A stretch of 30,011 nucleotides of DNA, taken from positions 1,596 through 31,606 of the IMG/VR virus record IMGVR_UViG_3300030419_002899, one strand, 5' to 3'. The notes beneath the pieces were generated by a model. That model was not told the origin of the DNA. It did no database searches and was given only the letters and a program-made list of their open reading frames with translations. This document shows, one piece after another, positions 22,563 to 30,011 of the stretch (position 1 is its first letter; every line of letters starts with the position of its first letter). The DNA comes from a virus. The position numbers and the translations under genes were made by a program.

Positions 22563-25500
22563 TTATTTCTTTCTTACTACTTCAAGTCTATCACCACCAT
22601 CTTCTGTTGTTTTTACTTTAGTTCCACCCTCTGAAGCTCCAACTTGAAGTGTTTTGCCTTCTCCAACATTTGTTGAAACTACTGCGGCTGGTGATGATGC
22701 TTGAACAATAATTGGTAATTCTTTATCAGATGTCGTATCTATTGTATTTTTTACACCCGAGTATGCACTTCTGTCATATCCACTCAAATAATCTGAAGGT
22801 GGTTGGAATTCTGCAGCTTTAAATGAAGATGAATAAGCGTGAAAGTCTGAACTTGACATTGGTGCATTCCTTACTGGTATAGAACCAGCTCCAGCTGTTC
22901 CTATAGCCGCTGATTGTGTATAGAATATTTCCATTTCTTCAAATTTTTCGTTTTCTCTTGATGAAGAAACAAATAAAGAAACTGCTTCGTTAAACAATAT
23001 ATCTGGTTGTCTTATAAAATCACTTCCTTGAGAACCTGTTGATGCTGTTCTTACAAACGAATCTGAATATCTATTGTCTTCTGTTGCTGAACCTGTCCCA
23101 ATCTTATAAAAAGATGATTCATATATAGAACTTGTAAACGCTATCACAGCTTCAGCTGCTGTAATGTCTGGTGGAAATACTTCAAATGTTGCACTCATTG
23201 ACATTACTGGTCTTCTCCAAGATTGTGAAGATTCAAAATTACCAACATTTAATTCACCTTCATATGATATATTATCTATACTCGGTGGTTTACTAATTAT
23301 TTCTTTTGTTCTTTGTAATATTGTTGGTTCAATTAATAAACCGTAAACGAGTTTATTTCTTGCTGGAACAACTTTCTTTATTTGTTCAAATATTGCTTGG
23401 TCATAATATTTTACCAATCTCATATATTCCCAGAAATTATTTGTTCCTGTATATTTTTGGAAATATGAATCTGCTAATTTTCTTAAACCTCTGTAAAAAT
23501 ATTCTTCTTCATCTCTTGGGTCACCAATTTCTTGGTCAAAATCTATATCTCCTAATGATTCAACTATATCTCTATTAATAACATCTTGTGGTGAAAAGAA
23601 TATACCAAGTTTATTTGAATCTAATGGTGATGTATCATAAGAACTTTCTTCTGTTCTATATTCACGACTTAAACCAGAACCACTTGGTATCCAATTTCTT
23701 TCCACACGAACTTTAGAATTTGATAATCCATACCCAACATTTGGCGTTAATGCTTTCTCTTCTTGTTCAACATTAGTAAATGTATTTGCGGTAAATCCTA
23801 TTGCACTACCAGATTGGAATTCAACTGCTTTAAATGATTGATTTGGTGCTATATTATTTAATCCAGGTGATGATGATAAATCTTTGTTATCATCTAATCG
23901 TAATCTAAATATTAAATCTGTATATGATGCTGATGCGTGATTACCATTAATTGCTTTTGGAGCTCTTGTATGATTGTTGAATGCTGATTCTGTAAGTGGA
24001 GCATTCCAAAGTCTTAATTCTTGTAATGAACCACTAAACTCCACACCCATATCTGTAAATGAACCTGTTGAACCCCAATATAAATCACCACTTGATGTCC
24101 ATTGTCCAATTAATAATGATGAAGTTAGTCCTGTTCCTGCGGTAGAACCACTCAATGTCATTGATGTTGCTGAATCGTAAAGTATTTTACTTCTACCCGA
24201 TTCATATTGTTTTACATATAAATTATATTTTATACTTGCTGTTGTATCAAATTCTGCTGTTACTTCTTGGTCATATCCACTACCTGTTTCTCTTGTAATA
24301 CCAACCGACCAAAATTCATTATTGTAAATAGGAAATTCAGATGAACTTACGCTACCACTTCCCAATGAACTTGATATAAGGAATTCAACACTACCTTTAT
24401 TATCACTTATTGAACTTGTTTCTTTTAATCTTACAACAAATTCATTATCTTTAGCTAATAAAACTTGATTAGAACCTGTTGGTGTTTTAAATCTAAACTC
24501 AATACTATCTGGTGTTCTCGAACTACCTTCTGAACTTGTAAACCAACTACTTAAAATATATTGACTTCCTTTAAAATCTAATGCTTTAGTAAATCTCTGT
24601 TGTGTATCAAAGTTTGGTTGATATTCCTTTACATCTGGTCCACCATATTCTTTTACATTTAATATTGTTGGTGGAATACCATAAGAATTAACAATAGCTT
24701 GAACTGATTCTTTTGTTCCCTTTTTCTTTAAAATATAAGGCATACTTGAAAGAATTCTACCCCATATTTCTCTTTCAATATCTTTTTCTGATTCTGTTGA
24801 ATAAACTTCATAAGTTGACGAAGTTGCTGAACCACTTAAATGATATCCTTTTATATATCTGTGTAAGTCTAATAATTCTTTACCTGATGGTTGTTTCCAA
24901 CCAAACGCATTAGAAACTGCCCATACTAAATCTTTTGATAACCCTTCAGTTAATTTTTCACTTCTATCATAAGTGTCTTTGAAAGCATTAATATAAATCC
25001 AAATATTATCATAGTAGTGTCCAACCATATCTAAAAAATCTAAAAATGGTTGATTTTCAGAATCTCTTTTGATATGTTCTGGAATTAAATTGATTAAACG
25101 ATTTGGATTGTTTTGGTCATATATAGAAGCCGATGTTGTATTATTATTATACCAAGTTGTAGCGGCTGATGCTGTTATACTTAATGGATTATGTGGTTTT
25201 GATGAATTTTCTTTTGGCCAAGAAGTATCAAACTCTAATCCAAATGAACTTGAATTCGCTGATGAACTTTCGTAATATAAATACTTTTCATAATGGTCAA
25301 AATTATTTATAATATTATTTTTTAATTCTTCATTCTTTACAATTTCAGATTCATACACCGAACCAGTTGAAGCAGCTTTTACGGCTAATGAACCACTCTC
25401 ACTTGAGTAATATTCATATCGTTCTAATTTTGTTCTGAAATTTTGAATTCTTTTTTCTACTGAACCAAATATAGAATAGTTTCCATAATCATTATAATCA

Positions 25501-26510
25501 ACATTAATATCTGCAGAATTACTTCCACTTAATACTTCATTAAATAATGAACTCGATAAAAAATTATTATTTGTATATAAGTCCTCTAAACTTTTTTCTT
25601 GTGTTCGTGAATTGTTAATATAATCTTTAGATTTATTATTTGGTTGTCTTAATATTGGATTACCTAATTCCGCTTCATCAAAAGGATATAATCTTATTTT
25701 TTCTCGTATAGGTTCTGCTATTTCTTGAACAATAGAAACATTTTGTTTTATTTGAACATCTTCTGGAACATTTTCATATGTTTTCAATACAATAGAATAA
25801 GGTTCTATCTTTATTGTTTCGGCATCAATCTGTGAATTAACAATTACTGATTTATGACCATCACCAAAATCTATCAAAGTATTTAATGATTTATAATCTG
25901 CTTCTTTACTTTTTATAGCCCAATTATAACTTTCGTCATATGTATTTGGTGTAAATTGATATGAATCTGGTAAATCATCTGATAATGCTTTTTTAGTTTC
26001 AAATTTATTTTCTTCTGGATATACTTTGGTAATAATTGAAGTAAATCTTTGGTGTATTTTACTTGGTATATCTGTATAGATAGTTCCTTGATTTGGCGAA
26101 GTTCCTGTTCCTGCGTCATCTGCTTCATCATCATCTGGTAAAAAAGTTTTATCAATTACTTTAAATACACCAGTTATTGGATAAGAATATTCATAGTCTT
26201 CACCAGTCTGTTCAAATGGGTCATATTCAGAAACATAGACAATAACTTCTACACCCCAATTTGCTGTTCCACCATATGTATTGACTGAAAAATCTAATGT
26301 TGTTTTTTTATTACTTGTTCTTTTAGATTCACCAATTTGTTGTCCATTTCTTGTAAAAGTAAATTTATATCCAGATACATTTTGGAAATCATTTGGTGCG
26401 TCTTCTGTGACTACTTCTATAATTCCTTTATTTATAGTGTTAGTAATATCAAAAGTTTGTATTCCGTCAACAATTGAAAAATTAGAGCCGTATTTTAATT
26501 TAAATTTCAT
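22563..26510 (-). CDS. Very large virion structural protein with LamG/ConA-like segment
   Basis: A 1315-residue protein. I use ATG 26510, which overlaps the previous stop (TAATG), rather than the TTG two codons earlier. The N-terminus (1-150) looks like an Ig-like or fibronectin-like beta domain. Around 540 there is FGWKQPSGKELLDLHRY inside a helical stretch. Residues ~640-875 resemble a LamG/concanavalin-like lectin fold: a KALDFKGSQYI start, IEFRFKT, FWSVGITRE, SGSLQELRLWNAPLTES, IFRLRLDDN. The C-terminus is Ser/Thr-rich with Gly turns. A carbohydrate- or surface-contacting tail component fits this, but it is inference. No lytic or proteolytic motif is seen. Confidence 0.82.
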   Translation of the reverse strand: MKFKLKYGSNFSIVDGIQTFDITNTINKGIIEVVTEDAPNDFQNVSGYKFTFTRNGQQIGESKRTSNKKTTLDFSVNTYGGTANWGVEVIVYVSEYDPFEQTGEDYEYSYPITGVFKVIDKTFLPDDDEADDAGTGTSPNQGTIYTDIPSKIHQRFTSIITKVYPEENKFETKKALSDDLPDSYQFTPNTYDESYNWAIKSKEADYKSLNTLIDFGDGHKSVIVNSQIDAETIKIEPYSIVLKTYENVPEDVQIKQNVSIVQEIAEPIREKIRLYPFDEAELGNPILRQPNNKSKDYINNSRTQEKSLEDLYTNNNFLSSSLFNEVLSGSNSADINVDYNDYGNYSIFGSVEKRIQNFRTKLERYEYYSSESGSLAVKAASTGSVYESEIVKNEELKNNIINNFDHYEKYLYYESSSANSSSFGLEFDTSWPKENSSKPHNPLSITASAATTWYNNNTTSASIYDQNNPNRLINLIPEHIKRDSENQPFLDFLDMVGHYYDNIWIYINAFKDTYDRSEKLTEGLSKDLVWAVSNAFGWKQPSGKELLDLHRYIKGYHLSGSATSSTYEVYSTESEKDIEREIWGRILSSMPYILKKKGTKESVQAIVNSYGIPPTILNVKEYGGPDVKEYQPNFDTQQRFTKALDFKGSQYILSSWFTSSEGSSRTPDSIEFRFKTPTGSNQVLLAKDNEFVVRLKETSSISDNKGSVEFLISSSLGSGSVSSSEFPIYNNEFWSVGITRETGSGYDQEVTAEFDTTASIKYNLYVKQYESGRSKILYDSATSMTLSGSTAGTGLTSSLLIGQWTSSGDLYWGSTGSFTDMGVEFSGSLQELRLWNAPLTESAFNNHTRAPKAINGNHASASYTDLIFRLRLDDNKDLSSSPGLNNIAPNQSFKAVEFQSGSAIGFTANTFTNVEQEEKALTPNVGYGLSNSKVRVERNWIPSGSGLSREYRTEESSYDTSPLDSNKLGIFFSPQDVINRDIVESLGDIDFDQEIGDPRDEEEYFYRGLRKLADSYFQKYTGTNNFWEYMRLVKYYDQAIFEQIKKVVPARNKLVYGLLIEPTILQRTKEIISKPPSIDNISYEGELNVGNFESSQSWRRPVMSMSATFEVFPPDITAAEAVIAFTSSIYESSFYKIGTGSATEDNRYSDSFVRTASTGSQGSDFIRQPDILFNEAVSLFVSSSRENEKFEEMEIFYTQSAAIGTAGAGSIPVRNAPMSSSDFHAYSSSFKAAEFQPPSDYLSGYDRSAYSGVKNTIDTTSDKELPIIVQASSPAAVVSTNVGEGKTLQVGASEGGTKVKTTEDGGDRLEVVRKK

Positions 26511-27859
26511 TACCAATTAGCTCCTGCTCTTATAAATGGTTCTGCTGGTCTTATATTTTCGTTTGATATAACAAAATCTGGTATAACTGCTAAAAGATTT
26601 GGTCTATATATTGTAAGTCCTCTTCTTTTTCCATTTAAATCAAAAGTTAAATCAAATTGTGCACTATATAGTCCACCAAATCTTTTATGGAATGTTGGTA
26701 TAGGAATAGTTTGTTTTTTACCTGGTTTAAACTTCATTTCTGATTTTGATTCAAATGTATTAGAAGTATCTACTAAATCATAACCTCTCATTGTTACTAC
26801 AATATTCGGGTTTAAAGATGAAATATTATTTAATGATGGTAAGGTTATGTCCATTACACAAGGAAAACCTATAGCTTGTGCTGTTCTATATCCTGTAACA
26901 TATGCTCCACCAAAAAGTATTCTTTCGTGTTCTAACCAAGTTTCTCGTGCATAATCTGCCATTTTATTTTCTTCATCACCATCTGAATCTGAACCTATAT
27001 CTTTAAAACATCTTTCATCATAATAATTGTCAATTAAATTTTCAGCAAGTCCTGCGGCTCCACCATTATCACCTGGTCGAAGATGTCCAAGTGAATATCT
27101 TTTTGTTATTGCTCCTATACTGAATCCGTCATTTTCTACACTCAATTCAGATAAATCTAATATTTCATAAGCATCATTTATCACAAGTTCAGAACCAACC
27201 ATACTTTCATCTACTTGAAGGTTACTATTACTTTTTATTGTAAAAATGTTAGAAACTTTATCTTTTGGATTTTCAAAAACTAAATTATCGTTAACTGCTA
27301 CTTTTGGATAAAGGTTTGATTGTGCTTCAACAAGTTTCATAAATTCTTTTTTATATATTTCATTCTTAATTGGTAAAGTTGCTAATCTTACTTCCTTTTT
27401 ATCGTTTGATATATCTTCAATATAATATTTATAATCTATTTCTTTTAGTTCTGATTTTGGGTTATCTTTTTTTACAATTCTACCATCAATTAATACATCA
27501 AATTCTCCAGTATAAATCTCGTTGTTTCTATCAAGTAAAACTGTTTTATTACTTCCTGCTATCTCTCTTAAAAAATTAAATTCTATATCATAATCTCCTG
27601 AAAAATAACCATTTCTTCTCATTATTATACCTGGATTTATTTTAAAATTACCATTACCGTCAATATATTGAGAAACTTCACCAACTTTTATAGTGTCTAA
27701 ACGAACTCCATTTGAATTAAAAACATTCATCTCTATGTAATCTCGTGGTGAACTACCAAATTCTGGTGTTATTTTTTTCTTTTTTCCACTAAAGATAATG
27801 TTATAATCTTTATCAGATATTTGTGATTTATATTTTTTTTCTTTTAAAAAATGTGTCAT
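26510..27859 (-). CDS. Hypothetical virion structural protein, 449 residues
   Basis: A beta-rich protein (starts MTHFLKEKKYKSQISDKDY) with no recognised enzyme motif. The region around residues 85-125 (IMRRNGYFSGDYDIEFNFLREIAGS) and a later GYRTAQAIGFPCVMDITLP stretch may be distinct domains. It sits between other structural genes with gaps of only a few nt, and its stop overlaps the next start. A baseplate or tail role is inferred from context only. Confidence 0.75.
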   Translation of the reverse strand: MTHFLKEKKYKSQISDKDYNIIFSGKKKKITPEFGSSPRDYIEMNVFNSNGVRLDTIKVGEVSQYIDGNGNFKINPGIIMRRNGYFSGDYDIEFNFLREIAGSNKTVLLDRNNEIYTGEFDVLIDGRIVKKDNPKSELKEIDYKYYIEDISNDKKEVRLATLPIKNEIYKKEFMKLVEAQSNLYPKVAVNDNLVFENPKDKVSNIFTIKSNSNLQVDESMVGSELVINDAYEILDLSELSVENDGFSIGAITKRYSLGHLRPGDNGGAAGLAENLIDNYYDERCFKDIGSDSDGDEENKMADYARETWLEHERILFGGAYVTGYRTAQAIGFPCVMDITLPSLNNISSLNPNIVVTMRGYDLVDTSNTFESKSEMKFKPGKKQTIPIPTFHKRFGGLYSAQFDLTFDLNGKRRGLTIYRPNLLAVIPDFVISNENIRPAEPFIRAGANW

Positions 27860-27863
27860 TTCT

Positions 27864-28613
27864 TTAACCTACATTATAAGACATTGGTGCACCAACTGGA
27901 ATTAAATCCAAATCATCTTTTTCTATTAAAATAATTTCTGCTTCTATACTTGATGAAAGTAAATTTCCTATATGAGAATTAAAAATACTAATATTTGGAA
28001 ATTGTCTTCTACGATTATTTTGCATATAATATACTTGTAAATAATTGTCTACTCTTTCTTCTTCTGTATTTACTTCTGAATTGTTCCAGTCTGATGGTGC
28101 TATAATATCACCATTTACTAATTCTATTGTGTATCCGTCTGTTCTAACTCTTGGTAATTTTCTTGAAGGTGTTAAAAGTAGTGGTGATAATAAACTACCG
28201 TCTGTATCTGGTGTTAATCTTAATTTTGGTTCTATTAAATTTTTGTTTGGAGCGTTAGCTAATCTTATTCTTGGTAAACTTTTTCTTTCTGAAATAAGTT
28301 TATTAATACTTGTATCAATGGTTACCTCAAATTTTTGTCCAGTATTATAAATTGGGTATTTATTAGGTTTTTGAATATTTTGGTCTGGTCTTTCCAATCC
28401 AAGTCTTCTAAAAGGTTCTTCTAATCTTTTTTCTTCATTAATATCTTCAAAACTTAAAAGAACACCATTTACATCAGTTATATGATTTCGTATTTCATTA
28501 TCAGTTTGTTCTTCTGTAACATCTTCAAGATATTTTGTATAGTTTTGTCTTCTTTGTCTAACTTTATCTTGATACCATTGATAATTTTCTAATTCTTCTC
28601 GTGTATAAGGCAT
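27864..28613 (-). CDS. Hypothetical virion protein, 249 residues
   Basis: The N-terminal ~65 residues are charged and helical (ENYQWYQDKVRQRRQNYTKYL), the rest is beta-rich with a Pro-containing middle (KLRLTPDTDGSLLSPLLLTP). No family is recognised. A GAGG ribosome site lies 7 nt before the ATG, and the gene is 4 nt from its downstream neighbour, so it belongs to the structural operon. Confidence 0.75.
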   Translation of the reverse strand: MPYTREELENYQWYQDKVRQRRQNYTKYLEDVTEEQTDNEIRNHITDVNGVLLSFEDINEEKRLEEPFRRLGLERPDQNIQKPNKYPIYNTGQKFEVTIDTSINKLISERKSLPRIRLANAPNKNLIEPKLRLTPDTDGSLLSPLLLTPSRKLPRVRTDGYTIELVNGDIIAPSDWNNSEVNTEEERVDNYLQVYYMQNNRRRQFPNISIFNSHIGNLLSSSIEAEIILIEKDDLDLIPVGAPMSYNVG

Positions 28614-28618
28614 TTTGG

Positions 28619-29725
28619 TTACCTCGTTACTTTGAATATATGGTCTTCATCTAAAATATGTTCTACTCTTGTATTTCCACTACCACTTACAACTTTGTAA
28701 AGAAAACGATAGTGTCTTTCTGGTTGAAACGCATTTAAATCTAATCTGAAATAATTACTTGTTCCATCACAACTTAAATAAGAACCTGTTGAAAATGGGA
28801 TAATTTCATCTTCTGTCAAAGCATCTCTAACTGAATATTGACTTTGACTTGGAATAAATTTTACGGTTAGATTTTGAGAACTTGTTGAATAAGTTCTTGT
28901 TGGAAATCTTTCACGACCATAAACTCTAAATTTAACTTTTGATTTTTCTTTATATTCTTCTCTTAAACCTTTCATATAGATAGTAACTTCATCTACATCA
29001 TCTGCATCTAAACTTGATAATGAACCAGTAGTAAATGAAGAATCATCATATTCAACTTCTAACTTTGGTGGATAAATAGTGTGTGTATCTCTTGAAAAGA
29101 ATGCAAAATTTCCAAGTCTGTCTGTGCTTCCCTCGTCTAATGATGATGAAGTATTACCAACACTACCTGAACGCTTTATCATAAATCCTTCGTTAGCTAC
29201 CGAACCACTTAACCATTTTTTCATAATATCTGTAACATCCATTCTCATATCTGTTGTTTCGTGATTAAATGATTGTGATGCTTCATAACCACTTCCTGCG
29301 AACCAAGTTCCACCTGTATTGTTTGAACCACTTACCCATTGAGTTCCTGTATTTTCACCATCTCGGTATCTCCAAGAAGTTCCCTCTGTTGTGGCTGGTT
29401 TATCAAAAAATCTACCATCTCCTTGAACCCAAGATTGACTTACTGGGTGTGCGAACAATGATTGACTTGTTGCTAATTCTGTTGAATTTGCGTCATATAA
29501 ATTTAAATAAAATTTTGCGTTTTCAGGAATAGTTCCTGCTACAATAGACTCTGATATATTTGTTATATTAAATTTAATTAATACTCTTGAAGCGTTAACT
29601 ACTGAACCATCGGTGTTCATATCTTTACGAACTTCTAATATTTCATCTAAACCAGTATTTCTACTTTGTGTTGTGCTACCTTCATAAAGTGTAGCGTCTT
29701 TTTCTGCAAATGTAAAGAAATGCAT
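28619..29725 (-). CDS. Virion protein with DNRLRE-like N-terminal domain
   Basis: A 368-residue protein. The first ~230 residues follow the DNRLRE/CBM96-like pattern: DATLYEGSTTQSRNTGLDEI, then SRVLIKFNIT, SWVQGDGRF, SWRYRDG, VTDIMKKWLSGSVANEGFMIKRSG and PPKLEVEYDDS. In cell-surface proteins this domain is a beta-sandwich tied to carbohydrate binding; in phages it occurs in structural proteins, so a surface-binding or tail-decoration role is likely but unproven. The remainder (~230-368) is another beta domain ending IFKVTR. GGAG precedes the ATG. It follows the probable baseplate gene by 2 nt. Confidence 0.82.
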   Translation of the reverse strand: MHFFTFAEKDATLYEGSTTQSRNTGLDEILEVRKDMNTDGSVVNASRVLIKFNITNISESIVAGTIPENAKFYLNLYDANSTELATSQSLFAHPVSQSWVQGDGRFFDKPATTEGTSWRYRDGENTGTQWVSGSNNTGGTWFAGSGYEASQSFNHETTDMRMDVTDIMKKWLSGSVANEGFMIKRSGSVGNTSSSLDEGSTDRLGNFAFFSRDTHTIYPPKLEVEYDDSSFTTGSLSSLDADDVDEVTIYMKGLREEYKEKSKVKFRVYGRERFPTRTYSTSSQNLTVKFIPSQSQYSVRDALTEDEIIPFSTGSYLSCDGTSNYFRLDLNAFQPERHYRFLYKVVSGSGNTRVEHILDEDHIFKVTR

Positions 29726-29727
29726 TA

Positions 29728-30011
29728 TTATACTCCTGTATTAGTTCCTTCTACTGAACCAATGATATCTTTTAATGGATATTTTAATTCAAAGATACTT
29801 GGGTCAAGTGAAGGATAAACTATATTGTTTTTTGTGGCTCCTACCATATCATAAGCATTACCACCATATCCCTCTGATACTTTGTATTTGTTTACTATAT
29901 CTACATTAACTACTGATGCTACTCCATCACATAATGAAATTTCATATGCTAAATCACTCAACATAATTGGTTGATTAATTTGCCATCTATCAATATCAAA
30001 AAATTGTGAAA
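29728..30011 (-). CDS. C-terminal fragment of a probable baseplate protein
   Basis: The minus-strand frame is open through the right edge and ends at 29728, so only the last ~94 residues are seen. It reads FFDIDRWQINQPIML, then DLAYEISLCDGVASVVNVDI and DIIGSVEGTNTGV. The IDxWQINQPI plus LAYEISxxDGVxSV pattern recalls the C-terminal part of J-like/gp6-like baseplate wedge proteins, where a loop-rich segment precedes a short domain with repeated hydrophobic turns. That is memory-based and uncertain. An ATG at 29962-29964 is internal, not the start, since upstream codons continue the same sequence style. Confidence 0.6.
   Translation of the reverse strand, partial: SQFFDIDRWQINQPIMLSDLAYEISLCDGVASVVNVDIVNKYKVSEGYGGNAYDMVGATKNNIVYPSLDPSIFELKYPLKDIIGSVEGTNTGV

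Noticed and set aside
26511-26516. TTG start two codons upstream for the 1315-residue protein
   Set aside because: The ATG at 26510 overlaps the previous stop in a TAATG arrangement and is the natural coupled start.
1-30011. CRISPR array, insertion sequence or integrase/attachment site
   Set aside because: No regular direct repeats with spacers, no transposase-like or integrase-like frame, and no long terminal inverted repeats were seen.

Overview
The window looks like part of a tailed-phage genome of the T4-like marine myovirus type. The DNA is very AT-rich, and all but one of the supported genes lie on the minus strand, so transcription runs right to left. The gene content fits that group: a MoxR/CobS-type AAA+ ATPase next to a CobT-type VWA protein, an Hsp20 chaperone, a DnaG/gp61-type primase, an Mre11-Rad50 (gp47/gp46) recombination protein, a PD-(D/E)xK nuclease, and a long run of Ser/Gly/Thr-rich virion proteins. 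Shine-Dalgarno sites of the AGGAG type and near-consensus sigma70 promoters (TTGACT, 17-bp spacer) point to a bacterial host, probably a proteobacterium. No host or phage species can be named from the sequence alone.

Layout in transcription order. From 30011 to 19661 there is a tightly packed structural module: the end of a probable baseplate protein, a DNRLRE-like virion protein, two unrecognised structural proteins, a 1315-residue protein with a LamG/ConA-like segment, a short protein that needs a -1 frameshift to be made from its obvious start, and two paralogous virion proteins. From 19619 to 11062 come a small basic protein, a 1319-residue protein carrying five recognisable enzyme signatures (ADP-ribosyltransferase, nucleotidyltransferase, Ntn hydrolase, P-loop kinase, HExxH zincin), the nuclease, the primase and the fused Mre11-Rad50 protein.

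From 11061 to 10094 there is nearly 1 kb without a convincing gene. It is rich in perfect hairpins, has a strong intrinsic terminator on the minus strand, and probably encodes a large structured RNA. From 10093 to 6075 lies a block in which each transcription unit starts with the same type of promoter: a tiny zinc-ribbon gene, two small genes, the VWA/metallopeptidase-like protein and its AAA+ partner. From 5988 to 3302 there are small unknown genes, Hsp20 and a membrane/coiled-coil protein. The only plus-strand gene (3127-3309, ribbon-helix-helix-like) converges on that membrane gene. From 3062 leftwards runs a large tail or tail-fibre-like protein that leaves the window.

Two promoter classes seem to be present: TTGACT-N17-TAnnnn in the 7.2-11.0 kb block, and a recurrent ATATTTAT(A/T) 9-mer before six other minus-strand genes. 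The features that most deserve a second look are the five-enzyme polyvalent protein, the structured non-coding region, the canonical T_TTA_AAA slippery heptamer in a virion gene, and the Mre11-Rad50 fusion.
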